DNA of 27,246 bases from assembly GCA_900543715.1 (NCBI GenBank), contig UQSX01000034.1:1-27246 (forward strand). The letters are read 5' to 3'. Each line of letters starts with the position of its first letter. Within the stretch, counting starts at the first letter, position 1. Shown here in pieces: positions 15,742 through 23,065 of this stretch. Source of the stretch: an uncultured Blautia sp. Its GTDB lineage: Bacteria > Bacillota > Clostridia > Lachnospirales > Lachnospiraceae. Made by a program: the position numbers and the translations under genes. The notes below the pieces were generated by a model, which was given only the letters and a program-made list of their open reading frames with translations, ran no database searches and was not told the origin of the DNA.

Positions 15742-16245
15742 CTATACAGATTCCCAGAGAATCTGCTGTTGTTTAAAATATTTCAGGACAAGTTCGTCCC
15801 AGGCGTGGTCCAGGGACTTGTCCAGAGTAAAGGTCTTCAGAGAAGTACCTGTGGTACAGGTAAGATGGGCTCCGTCATACTGAAAATTTAAAAACAGACC
15901 AAAAATTTCTTCAGTTGTGTAAGAAAGCCCGCTTCCCTGAAGCAGCTTTTCTGTATTTTTGCTGGAAAGACGGAATATGATCTTAAAATGAAGAGGAGTC
16001 TTTTTTCCCCTTATTATAGAAAAGCAGAAAGGCTTGATATCTTTCCATAAAGCGTAATTCCGCCGTTCTTCCTGAAGCTGCTGGTTCTCTTCTGTGTCAA
16101 AGAACTCTTCATGGAGATTTCCTTCAATGGAGTAAGTCACAGAAGTGGTAATAGATGCTTCACTGAGCCAGAAGGAGTCAAAGGCATTACCGATCAAAAG
16201 CTTTGACATGAAATCTTTAATATCCTGAATTTTTACAGCAATCAT
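15742..16245 (-). CDS. DUF5721 family protein
   Basis: 167 aa of unknown function. The opening MIAVKIQDIKDFMSKLL, the FDSFWLSEASITTSVTYSIEG block and the KPFCFSIIRGKKTPLHFKII strand match what I know as DUF5721, a Lachnospiraceae-centred family. No catalytic motif, signal peptide or membrane helix is seen. The alternating pattern suggests an alpha/beta protein with several strands. The ribosome site is weak (TGAGG about 11 nt upstream). It is first in the operon with nudC and the COG2509 dehydrogenase, so a link to NAD or redox housekeeping is possible but unproven. Confidence 0.75.
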   Translation of the reverse strand: MIAVKIQDIKDFMSKLLIGNAFDSFWLSEASITTSVTYSIEGNLHEEFFDTEENQQLQEERRNYALWKDIKPFCFSIIRGKKTPLHFKIIFRLSSKNTEKLLQGSGLSYTTEEIFGLFLNFQYDGAHLTCTTGTSLKTFTLDKSLDHAWDELVLKYFKQQQILWESV

Positions 16246-16280
16246 ATAAATACAGGCCTCATTTCTGATAAGTTCTGGAA

Positions 16281-16311
16281 CTGTTCAAAGAGGAACAGCC
16301 TTTTTGAACAG
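16281..16311. promoter_or_regulatory. Cluster of CTGTTC/GAACAG half-sites between divergent genes
   Basis: CTGTTC-N6-GAACAG (16281-16298) is followed by a further GAACAG at 16306-16311. The outer pair forms a perfect 9-bp inverted repeat (CTGTTCAAA...TTTGAACAG), and GTTCTGGAAC (16272-16281) abuts it. It lies in the leader of the DUF5721 operon, 60-90 bp from the degV promoter. Candidate operator or leader hairpin. Confidence 0.5.
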
Positions 16312-16370
16312 AACCAATAACAGTATAAACGAAAAGAGAAAAAAATCCTAGAGTTTTCCCGGAAAAAACC

Positions 16371-16399
16371 TTTTCAAATAGAATCAGGTGTGTTATCAT
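16371..16399 (+). promoter_or_regulatory. Promoter of degV
   Basis: TTTTCA (16371-16376), a 17-nt spacer and TATCAT (16394-16399), 40 nt upstream of the ATG. A moderate match only. Confidence 0.5.
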
Positions 16400-16439
16400 A
16401 AGACATGGTATTAAAAACTACATAAAGAGGTTGTGAAAA

Positions 16440-17279
16440 ATGAGTTATAAAATTATTATAGATAGCTGCGGAGAGCTTTTAGAGAGATGGAAAACAGATG
16501 AGCACATTGAAAGCGCTCCCCTTACACTGACAGTAGACGGAGAGGACATTGTGGATGATGAAACTTTTGACCAGGCATATTTCCTGAAAAAGATTGCAGA
16601 CAGCCCCAACTGTCCAAAGTCTTCCTGTCCATCCCCGGAAAAATATATGGATGCCTTTGACTGTGATGCAGAACATGTTTATGCAGTGACTCTTTCCTCT
16701 AATCTCAGCGGTTCTTACAACAGCGCTGTACTGGGAAGAAACCTGCTCCTGGAGAATAAACCGGAGAAAAAAATTCATGTATTCGATTCCTGCTCAGCTT
16801 CTGTAGGAGAGACTTTAATCGCTTTGAAGATTGAAGAATGTGAGCAGGCAGGCATGGAGTTTGAGGAAACTGTGGAGACCGTAAATAAATATATAGAGTC
16901 TCAGAACACCTATTTTGTTCTGGAAAATCTGGAGACCCTGAGAAAGAACGGAAGGCTCAGCAATTTAAAAGCTTTTGTTGCCAGCGCCCTGAAGATCAAG
17001 CCAGTAATGGGCTCTACTCCTGAAGGAACCATTGCCCAGCTTGACCAGGCCAGAGGAATCAACAAAGCCCTGGTGAAGATGGTAGACTACGTGGCTAAGG
17101 GAGCTGTGGACAGCAAGAATAAAGTATTGGGCATTACCCACTGCAATTGTCCGGCCAGGGCAGAAATCGTGAAAGACGCCATATTAAAGAGGATTCCTGT
17201 AAAAGATGTAGTGCTTCTGGATACTGCAGGGGTCAGCACTATGTATGCCAATGACGGCGGCATTATCGTAGTTATCTGA
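16440..17279 (+). CDS. DegV family fatty-acid-binding protein
   Basis: 279 aa, typical DegV/FakB length. It opens with YKIIIDSCGEL (the family's Asp-Ser strand), has the SSCPSPEKY loop (usual form TSQPSP), the lipid-carboxylate contacts in VTLSSNLSGSYNSA, then FVLENLETLRKNGRLS and KIKPVMG. The C-terminus carries the conserved DTAGVSTMYANDGGIIV, a variant of the GPGTLG-type end. In Firmicutes, FakB subunits present exogenous fatty acids to the kinase FakA. No fakA is nearby, so lipid binding is the safe claim. GAGG lies about 9 nt upstream of the start. It is monocistronic, with its own terminator. Confidence 0.92.
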   Translation: MSYKIIIDSCGELLERWKTDEHIESAPLTLTVDGEDIVDDETFDQAYFLKKIADSPNCPKSSCPSPEKYMDAFDCDAEHVYAVTLSSNLSGSYNSAVLGRNLLLENKPEKKIHVFDSCSASVGETLIALKIEECEQAGMEFEETVETVNKYIESQNTYFVLENLETLRKNGRLSNLKAFVASALKIKPVMGSTPEGTIAQLDQARGINKALVKMVDYVAKGAVDSKNKVLGITHCNCPARAEIVKDAILKRIPVKDVVLLDTAGVSTMYANDGGIIVVI

Positions 17280-17298
17280 TATCCAAGAAAAAATTAAG

Positions 17299-17353
17299 AA
17301 AAACCTGTTCCGTGAAAACCATCGAAGATGGGGAAAATGGAGCAGGTTTTTTG
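17299..17353 (+). terminator. Terminator after degV
   Basis: A 12-bp stem AAAACCTGTTCC (17300-17311) with GGAGCAGGTTTT (17339-17350, one G-U), with a loop of about 27 nt and a TTTTTT tract, 20 nt after the stop codon. Confidence 0.85.
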
Positions 17354-17367
17354 TATAATGTGTCCTG

Positions 17368-17396
17368 TTGACAACGGAAAGATTGAATGTTATATT
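17368..17396 (+). promoter_or_regulatory. Strong promoter upstream of pit
   Basis: TTGACA (17368-17373), a 17-nt spacer and TATATT (17391-17396). Transcription should begin near 17403 and run straight into the hairpin at 17420-17502. Confidence 0.85.
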
Positions 17397-17419
17397 TGGA
17401 TTAAATCTGTGTAAAATAT

Positions 17420-17506
17420 AATGACAGGAGGAAGACAAAAAAAGAAAGTATGAGGATGCCTAAGCCTTTATGGCTATGCATGATTAGTCTTCCCCTGTCA
17501 TTTTTT
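17420..17506 (+). terminator. Terminator-like hairpin in the pit leader (attenuator or end of a ~100-nt RNA)
   Basis: AATGACAGG-GGAAGAC (17420-17436, one bulged A) pairs with GTCTTCCCCTGTCATT (17487-17502): 16 bp, followed by T6 (17501-17506). The 50-nt loop holds a second hairpin of ATGC and AGCC with GGCT and GCAT (17456-17466, 17472-17481). It lies after the pit promoter and before the pit start at 17555, so most transcripts may stop here unless it is bypassed. Confidence 0.75.
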
Positions 17507-17554
17507 GCTGGAAAAAAAGAAAAATATAAGACAAAAGAAGAAGGAGAGGCATAT

Positions 17555-18607
17555 ATGGATTTATCATTTTCTTATTTTTGCCAGGCAGTTATCTCGAATC
17601 CGGTGATGCTTGTTACTGTAGCATTGACTCTGGGAGTCATCTTTGTAAATGGATGGACAGATGCGCCAAATGCCATTGCCACTTGTATCGGTACCCGCAG
17701 CATGAATGTACGCCACGCCATCTGGATGAGCGCGGTGTTTAACTTTCTGGGCGTTCTGGTCATGACACACATCAACAGTTCTGTGGCTTCCACCATCAGC
17801 AACATGGTTGATTTCGGAGGCAGGACTGACCAGGCTCTGGTAGCTTTGTGTGCTGCATTATTTTCTATTGTGGTGTACAGTGTGGCGGCTTCTATATTCG
17901 GGATTCCTACAAGTGAAAGCCACAGCCTGATCGCAGGTCTTTCAGGAGCAGCCATTGCTGTCCAGGGCGGCATCGGAGGCATCAATTTTAGTGAATGGAT
18001 AAAGGTGCTTTATGGTCTGGTACTGAGTCTGGCTCTGGGATTTTTCGTGGGTTGGGTTATCTGTAAGGGAATCACCATTATCTGCGGAAGGATGGACCGG
18101 AGAAGGACAAATACCTTTTTCCGAAACGGACAGATTTTCGGAGCTGCTTTTATGAGTTTCATGCATGGAGCTCAGGACGGACAGAAGTTTATCGGCGTTT
18201 TATTCCTGGGCATGGCTTTCTGCAATGGACAGAACAGTGTAGAGGGAATGGTGATCCCAGTGTGGCTGATGATGCTCTGCTCCATTGTTATGGGTGTAGG
18301 AACCAGTGTGGGCGGTGAGAAGATCATCAAGTCAGTGGGAATGGACATGGTAAAGCTGGAAAAATTCCAGGGATTTTCTGCGGATCTGGCAGGAGCTTTC
18401 TGTTTGCTGCTGGCCAGCGTTTCCGGTATCCCGGTGTCTACCACCCATACAAAGACCAGCGCCATCATGGGCGTTGGGGCAGTGAAACGTCTGTCTGCCA
18501 TTAATTTCGGCGTGGTAAAGGATATGATGCTGACCTGGATCTTTACGTTTCCGGGCTGCGGACTGATCAGTTTCATTATGGCAAAAATATTTATGATGAT
18601 TTTTTAG
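17555..18607 (+). CDS. pit: PiT family inorganic phosphate transporter
   Basis: 350 aa, membrane. The start at 17555 has AAGGAG 9 nt upstream. The frame is open 35 codons further back, but those codons run through the leader hairpin and lack a spaced ribosome site. PiT signatures appear twice, as expected for its inverted halves: NGWTDAPNAIATCIGTRSM near the N-terminus and SFMHGAQDGQKFIG later, with GIPTSESHSLIAGLSGA and GIPVSTTHTKTSAIMGVGA as the repeated loop motifs. About ten hydrophobic segments. It imports phosphate (as metal phosphate) with H+ or Na+. Paired with the downstream DUF47 gene, 11 nt away, as in many bacteria. Expression probably depends on reading through the leader terminator. 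Confidence 0.93.
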   Translation: MDLSFSYFCQAVISNPVMLVTVALTLGVIFVNGWTDAPNAIATCIGTRSMNVRHAIWMSAVFNFLGVLVMTHINSSVASTISNMVDFGGRTDQALVALCAALFSIVVYSVAASIFGIPTSESHSLIAGLSGAAIAVQGGIGGINFSEWIKVLYGLVLSLALGFFVGWVICKGITIICGRMDRRRTNTFFRNGQIFGAAFMSFMHGAQDGQKFIGVLFLGMAFCNGQNSVEGMVIPVWLMMLCSIVMGVGTSVGGEKIIKSVGMDMVKLEKFQGFSADLAGAFCLLLASVSGIPVSTTHTKTSAIMGVGAVKRLSAINFGVVKDMMLTWIFTFPGCGLISFIMAKIFMMIF

Positions 18608-18618
18608 GAGGATAAAAA

Positions 18619-19242
18619 ATGGCAAGAAAACAGGATGCATATTACTTCGATAATTTTATAGCGTGTGCAGAAGAATCCTGCCAGGCAGCCAGCCTTCTGC
18701 GGAGGGTTCTGGGAGATTTCAAACCCCAGGAGCTGGAAAAATATCTGGAAGAGATTCATGAAATTGAACACAGGGCAGATGGGAAAAAGCATGAAATGCT
18801 GGACAGGCTGGCAAAGGAATTTATTCCCCCTATTGAGCGGGAGGATATTGTAGAGTTAAGCCAGAATATTGATACGATGACCGATCAGGTGGAAGATGTA
18901 TTGATGCGGATTTATATGGGCAATGTTCAGGAAATTGAGCCGGATGCTCTGGAGATGACAGACGTAGTGATCCAGTGCTGTGAGAAAGTCCGGGACCTTT
19001 TGAAAGCCTTTTCTGATTTCCGCCATTCTAAGGAGATGAAGAATCGGATCATTGAGATTAATGATCTGGAAGAAACCTCAGACCGGCTGTTTATGAAGAG
19101 TATGAGAAAGCTCCACACAGAGTGCAGCGATCCTCTTCACATCATTGTCTGGAGAGAGATTTACATCTATCTGGAGAGATGTGCAGATGCCTGCGAGCAT
19201 GTGGCGGATACAGTAGAAAGTGTTGTAATGAAAAATTCATAA
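18619..19242 (+). CDS. DUF47 (PhoU-like) phosphate transport regulator
   Basis: 207 aa, all-helical, in the TIGR00153/DUF47 group related to PhoU. The metal-binding style helices are visible: EIHEIEHRADGKKHEML, IPPIEREDIVELSQNIDTMTDQVEDV, EINDLEETSDRLF and the closing IYIYLERCADACEHVADTVE. Such proteins accompany Pit transporters and are thought to control their activity or couple them to cytoplasmic phosphate or polyphosphate state. AGGAGG lies 7-8 nt before the ATG, and the gap from pit is 11 nt, so both are one operon. A strong terminator follows. Confidence 0.92.
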   Translation: MARKQDAYYFDNFIACAEESCQAASLLRRVLGDFKPQELEKYLEEIHEIEHRADGKKHEMLDRLAKEFIPPIEREDIVELSQNIDTMTDQVEDVLMRIYMGNVQEIEPDALEMTDVVIQCCEKVRDLLKAFSDFRHSKEMKNRIIEINDLEETSDRLFMKSMRKLHTECSDPLHIIVWREIYIYLERCADACEHVADTVESVVMKNS

Positions 19243-19279
19243 CCCCTGAAACAGAAGGAAAAAAGTTTCTGAAAACCTT

Positions 19280-19329
19280 AAAACCCCGTATATCCGGTGA
19301 TGCAGTTCTGCCGGATATATGGGGTTTTT
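19280..19329 (+). terminator. Terminator of the pit-DUF47 operon
   Basis: An 18-bp stem with a single G-U pair (AAAACCCCGTATATCCGG, 19280-19297, with CCGGATATATGGGGTTTT, 19311-19328), a 13-nt loop, ending in T5. Confidence 0.93.
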
Positions 19330-19368
19330 GACCATGCAGAAAAAGAGGAGAGTTTTGATAACTGGGAA

Positions 19369-19397
19369 TTGACAAAGAAAGAAAAATCATTTATAGT
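19369..19397 (+). promoter_or_regulatory. Strong promoter of the structured RNA upstream of speD
   Basis: TTGACA (19369-19374), a 17-nt spacer and TATAGT (19392-19397). No ribosome site or credible protein follows for more than 500 nt on this strand, so it should make a non-coding or leader transcript from about 19404. Confidence 0.85.
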
Positions 19398-19403
19398 AGA
19401 AGT

Positions 19404-19768
19404 GCTATGGGATACAAAGTTCGACAGAGGTTCCATGCAAATATTTTTTGACCACCCTTTGGGTTAAGGCCATACGGACAGCCGGGTCAACTGCCGACAG
19501 CAGCAAGGGCTGCATTATTGATTGAGTTAGAAGCTCAAATTTTATAAGTTGGTAACTTTACAACCAGTGCATGAGAAAGATGCACATCAACTTGTGAAAC
19601 GGTCAATAAGAGTAGTAAAAGTGAGATATTTGCTATATAGACTCTGAACTTTTGGGTTCCATATTTTTTTGACGGTAAGTTCCTGAAAAGGGAACTTTCA
19701 GAAGAATGAGAAGAATGTGGAAGGATCACGCAAGTAATGTGCTAAAATGCAGATTGCCTGCGTTTTTT
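19404..19768 (+). ncRNA. Structured non-coding RNA or long leader, family not recognised
   Basis: About 365 nt bounded by the promoter above and the terminator at 19728-19768. It carries many complementary segments: ACCC/GGGT (19454-19457/19461-19464); GCAGC/GCTGC (19500-19504/19509-19513); a domain closed by TTATTGA/TCAATAA (19515-19521/19603-19609) that contains TTGAG/CTCAA (19522-19526/19534-19538), AAGTTGGT/ATCAACTT (19546-19553/19586-19593) and GTGCAT/ATGCAC (19567-19572/19580-19585); TCTGA/TCAGA (19643-19647/19698-19702) around AAGTTCC/GGAACTT (19677-19683/19691-19697); and a long-range GCAAATAT/ATATTTGC pair (19437-19444/19626-19633). I could not match it to 6S, tmRNA, RNase P, SRP RNA or a known riboswitch. 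raiA-type or other large Firmicute RNAs were not excluded. speD begins 149 nt after the terminator, so it could be a free RNA or an attenuated leader of the polyamine operon. Confidence 0.7.
19728..19768 (+). terminator. Terminator at the end of the structured RNA
   Basis: ACGCA...TGC and GCA...TGCGT arms (19728-19742 with 19749-19763, two mismatches and one G-U) around a TAAAAT loop, then T7. It stands before speD with no clear promoter in the following 149 nt, where I see only a small AAGGG-ATTG-CCCTT hairpin (19869-19882). Confidence 0.75.
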
Positions 19769-19916
19769 TATTCTATAGAAAAATCCTTCGGACTGTCCTC
19801 TAAAGACGGAGGAGAGGGGGGAGTTAAAGCGGGCCTGCCTATTTTGTTTTAAGTAAGAAAGAATAAAAAAGGGATTGCCCTTGTATTGATTCTATAAGTT
19901 AAAAGGAGTTCCTGAT

Positions 19917-20675
19917 ATGGGCGAAAAATTAAGGTTATATGGATTTAATAATTTAACGAAGGCGCTGAGCTTTAACATTTACGACGTCTGTTACGCCAAG
20001 ACGGCCAGAGAGCAGAAGGATTATATTGCCTATATTGACGAGCAGTATAATTCTGACAGACTCAGGACCATACTGACAACTCTTACAGATATGATCGGGG
20101 CTCAGGTGCTGAATATCGCCCAGCAGGATTACGAGCCTCAGGGAGCTTCGGTTACTCTGCTTATCGCAGAGGGATCCATGATCCCGGCGGGAAGCACTCA
20201 GGTAGCCCATCTGGATAAAAGCCATGTGACGGTCCATACTTATCCGGAGTATCATCCGGAGACTTGCCTGGCTACCTTCCGGGTGGATATTGATGTAGCT
20301 ACCTGCGGGGAGATTACTCCTCTTTCCACCCTGGATTATCTCATCGGTTCCTTTGATTCGGATATCATTACCATGGATTACCGGGTGCGGGGATTTACCA
20401 GAAGCGTAAATGGGGAAAAGTTATTTATGGACCACAAGGTAACATCTATCCAGGATTACATTGACAGCCGTACCCTGGAGAGATATGACGCAGTGGATAT
20501 TAATGTATATGAGGCAAATATTTTCCATACAAAGATGATGGTGAAGGAGATCGATCTCCAGAACTATCTGTTTAATACGGACATCTATGAGCTTCCGCCG
20601 AAAAAGCGGCTGGATATTATGAACAGTCTGCGAAGAGAAATGATTGAAATCTTCAGCGGACGGAATATTTATTAA
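19917..20675 (+). CDS. speD: S-adenosylmethionine decarboxylase (SpeD, pyruvoyl enzyme, long E. coli type)
   Basis: 252 aa, the length of class 1A SpeD (E. coli 264 aa) rather than the short Bacillus/Thermotoga type. The self-cleavage site is [15 protein letters not shown]: cleavage between Lys101 and Ser102 would create the pyruvoyl group on Ser102. The catalytic Cys is probably Cys130 in [11 protein letters not shown], with [23 protein letters not shown] after it, as in the E. coli enzyme. It produces decarboxy-AdoMet, the aminopropyl donor used by SpeE. AAAAGGAG lies 8-9 nt before the ATG. It is first of six tightly arranged polyamine genes, with the structured RNA and a terminator ahead of it. 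Confidence 0.95.
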   Translation: MGEKLRLYGFNNLTKALSFNIYDVCYAKTAREQKDYIAYIDEQYNSDRLRTILTTLTDMIGAQVLNIAQQDYEPQGASVTLLIAEGSMIPAGSTQVAHLDKSHVTVHTYPEYHPETCLATFRVDIDVATCGEITPLSTLDYLIGSFDSDIITMDYRVRGFTRSVNGEKLFMDHKVTSIQDYIDSRTLERYDAVDINVYEANIFHTKMMVKEIDLQNYLFNTDIYELPPKKRLDIMNSLRREMIEIFSGRNIY

Positions 20676-20747
20676 AAAAAGTTCTTTGACAGATAAGCGG
20701 AATCCCCATAGATGGGAGAAAGCTATGTATGAGCAGGAGGTGGGCAT

Positions 20748-22202
20748 ATGGGAGAAATATCCCAGGAAAACGCCCCGATTTACGAGGCATTGGAAAGACT
20801 GAGAAAGATGAGGGTGGTACCTTTTGACGTACCCGGACATAAAAGAGGAAGAGGAAATCCGGAGCTTGCCAGGCTTCTGGGAGAGAAATGCATGAGTATG
20901 GATGTAAATTCTATGAAGCCCCTGGATAATCTCTGCCATCCCGTGTCGGTGATCCGCCAGGCGGAAGAGCTGGCAGCAGAGGCTTTTGGAGCAGCCAATG
21001 CATTTCTGATGGTAGGAGGGACTACTTCCGCAGTTCAGGCTATGGTCCTTTCTGTGGCAAAGAGAGGGGAGAAGATCATTCTTCCCAGAAACGTCCACAG
21101 AAGCGTGATCGGAGCTATGGTACTCTGCGGAGCCGTACCGGTATATGTAAATCCCCAGTGTAATGAGCGGCTGGGAATTCCCCTGGGAATGACGGTGGAG
21201 GATGTTAAGAAGGCTATTGAAGAAAACCCGGATGCCAAAGCGGTGCTGGTGAACAATCCTACTTATTATGGAATTTGTTCCGACATAAAAACCATTGTGA
21301 AGATGGCCCATGACCATGGCATGTATTGTCTGGCAGACGAGGCCCATGGAACTCATTTTTATTTTTCTGACCAGCTTCCGGTATCTGCCATGGAAGCAGG
21401 AGCAGATATGGCTGCAGTGTCTATGCACAAATCAGGAGGAAGTCTCACACAGAGCTCCCTTCTTCTTCTGGGGCCTAACATGTCCGAGGGATATGTTAGG
21501 CAGATTATCAACCTGACACAGACTACCAGCGGTTCTTATCTTCTTCTCTCCAGCCTGGATATTTCCAGGAGAAATCTGGCTCTCAGAGGGAAAGAGACCT
21601 TTGAAAAGGTAAGAAGCTACGCAAAATATGCCAGAGCAGAGATTAACGATATTGGAGGCTATTACGCTTTCTGCAGAGAGCTGATCAACGGAAACAGCGT
21701 CTATGACTTTGATGTGACCAAGCTGGCGGTCCATACCCTGGATGTAGGGCTGGCGGGGATTGAGGTCTATGATCTTCTGAGAGACGAGTATGATATCCAG
21801 ATAGAATTCGGGGACTTTGGAAACTTCCTGGCTTATCTGTCTATCGGAGACAGAAAGCAGGATATTGAGCGTCTGGTATCTGCTCTTGCGGAGATTTCCA
21901 GGAGATTCGGGAAAGAAAAAGTGAATCTTATGACCCAGGAATATGTGGATCCTCAGGTGGCGGTGTCTCCCCAGGATGCTTTTTACGCAGATAAAGAGAC
22001 TGTAGAGCTGAAGGATGCGCCGGGACGGATCTCCGGTGAATTTGTCATGTGCTATCCTCCGGGAATCCCTATTCTGGCACCGGGAGAGCGGGTGACCCAG
22101 GAAATCCGGGAACATATTGAGTATGCCAGAGAAAAAGGCTGTACTTTAACAGGAGCGGAGGATCTTGAAATCCGCCATCTCAATGTGCTGAAAGGAGTAT
22201 AG
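20748..22202 (+). CDS. speA: Fold-type I PLP decarboxylase, most likely arginine decarboxylase (SpeA)
   Basis: 484 aa, the same length and layout as the Bacillus subtilis biosynthetic SpeA. Blocks seen: FDVPGHKRGRG near the N-terminus, PLDNLCHP, FGAANAFLMVGGTTSAVQAM, LPRNVHRSVIGAMV, VNNPTYYGICSD, DEAHGTHFYFSD, and the PLP lysine in SMHKSGGSLTQSS. The C-terminal domain ends with DAFYA and MCYPPGIPILAPGE. The family includes lysine and ornithine decarboxylases. Arginine is favoured by similarity to Bacillus SpeA and by the agmatinase gene in the same operon. AGGAGG lies 8 nt before the ATG. A 72-nt gap after speD holds TTGACA-17-TAGATG (20686-20714), a possible weak internal promoter. speE follows after 2 nt. 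Confidence 0.9.
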   Translation: MGEISQENAPIYEALERLRKMRVVPFDVPGHKRGRGNPELARLLGEKCMSMDVNSMKPLDNLCHPVSVIRQAEELAAEAFGAANAFLMVGGTTSAVQAMVLSVAKRGEKIILPRNVHRSVIGAMVLCGAVPVYVNPQCNERLGIPLGMTVEDVKKAIEENPDAKAVLVNNPTYYGICSDIKTIVKMAHDHGMYCLADEAHGTHFYFSDQLPVSAMEAGADMAAVSMHKSGGSLTQSSLLLLGPNMSEGYVRQIINLTQTTSGSYLLLSSLDISRRNLALRGKETFEKVRSYAKYARAEINDIGGYYAFCRELINGNSVYDFDVTKLAVHTLDVGLAGIEVYDLLRDEYDIQIEFGDFGNFLAYLSIGDRKQDIERLVSALAEISRRFGKEKVNLMTQEYVDPQVAVSPQDAFYADKETVELKDAPGRISGEFVMCYPPGIPILAPGERVTQEIREHIEYAREKGCTLTGAEDLEIRHLNVLKGV

Positions 22203-22204
22203 AC

Positions 22205-23065
22205 ATGGATTTTTGGTTTTCTGAAAAACAGACAAAGAATGTGAAGCTTTCCATCCGGGTTGACCGGCAGCTTTACAGCGGTCACAGTGATTTCCAGCGG
22301 ATCGATGTGTTTGAGTCCCCGGAGTTCGGACGTTTCCTGACTCTGGACGGCTATATGATGCTGACGGAAAAAGACGAGTTTATCTACCATGAGATGATCA
22401 CCCATATTCCTATGGCGGTGCATCCCCATGTGGAGAAAGTTCTGGTCATCGGAGCCGGGGACGGAGGCGTTGTCCGGGAGCTGGTCAGGTACCCGGAGAT
22501 CCAGCGGATCGACCTGGTGGAAATTGACGAGATGGTGGTGGAGGTGTGTAAGAAATACCTGCCCAAGACTGCCTGCCGTCTGGATGATGAACGGGTAGAG
22601 ATCCATTATGAGGACGGCCTGAAGTTTATCCGCAGATGTAAGGAAGAATATGATCTGATCATTGTGGATTCTACAGATCCCTTCGGCCCGGGAGAGGGGC
22701 TTTTTACCAGAGAGTTTTATGGGAACTGCTATAAAGCCCTAAAGGAAGACGGGATCATGGTAAACCAGCATGAAAGTCCTTTTTATGAGGAGGACGCCCT
22801 GGCCTGCCAGCGGGCCCATCGAAATATAACGGAATCTTTCCCCATAAGCCGGGTATATCAGGCCCATATTCCAACCTATCCTTCGGGCCACTGGCTTTTT
22901 GGCTTTGCCTCCAAGAAATACCATCCTCTCCGGGACCTGAGGGAAAAGGAGTGGAATGACAGGGGAATTACTACCAGGTATTATACCACCACACTGCACA
23001 AGGGAGCTTTTTACCTCCCGGCATATGTAGAGGAGCTATTAAAAGATGTTGAGAACAAACGTTGA
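22205..23065 (+). CDS. speE: Spermidine synthase (polyamine aminopropyltransferase)
   Basis: 286 aa. An N-terminal beta domain (SGHSDFQRIDVFESPEFGRFLTLDGYMMLTEKDEF, YHEMITH) precedes the Rossmann core with VIGAGDGGVVREL (residues 81-93), the acidic ribose contact in DLVEIDEMVV, and the amine-site loop VDSTDPFGPGEGLF with Asp155 and Asp158. It moves the aminopropyl group of decarboxy-AdoMet to putrescine, giving spermidine. Agmatine as acceptor (N1-aminopropylagmatine route) cannot be excluded from sequence, because the ureohydrolase gene follows directly. AAGGAG lies 8-9 nt before the ATG. It overlaps speB by 20 nt, so translation is coupled. Confidence 0.94.
   Translation: MDFWFSEKQTKNVKLSIRVDRQLYSGHSDFQRIDVFESPEFGRFLTLDGYMMLTEKDEFIYHEMITHIPMAVHPHVEKVLVIGAGDGGVVRELVRYPEIQRIDLVEIDEMVVEVCKKYLPKTACRLDDERVEIHYEDGLKFIRRCKEEYDLIIVDSTDPFGPGEGLFTREFYGNCYKALKEDGIMVNQHESPFYEEDALACQRAHRNITESFPISRVYQAHIPTYPSGHWLFGFASKKYHPLRDLREKEWNDRGITTRYYTTTLHKGAFYLPAYVEELLKDVENKR

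Noticed and set aside
17450..17554. Extended N-terminus of Pit starting at 17450
   Set aside because: It runs through the leader hairpin, and its AGGAGG is 18 nt away and inside the stem. The start at 17555 has a well-placed AAGGAG and matches PiT length.
19404..19445. tmRNA-like start (GGGATACAAAGTTCGACAG resembles the tmRNA 5' GGATTCGACAG)
   Set aside because: There is no tRNA-like acceptor stem, no T-arm or CCA end near 19728, and no credible tag frame.
20421..21428. 335-codon minus-strand frame opposite speD and speA
   Set aside because: It is a shadow of two well-conserved plus-strand genes, with no recognisable protein features.
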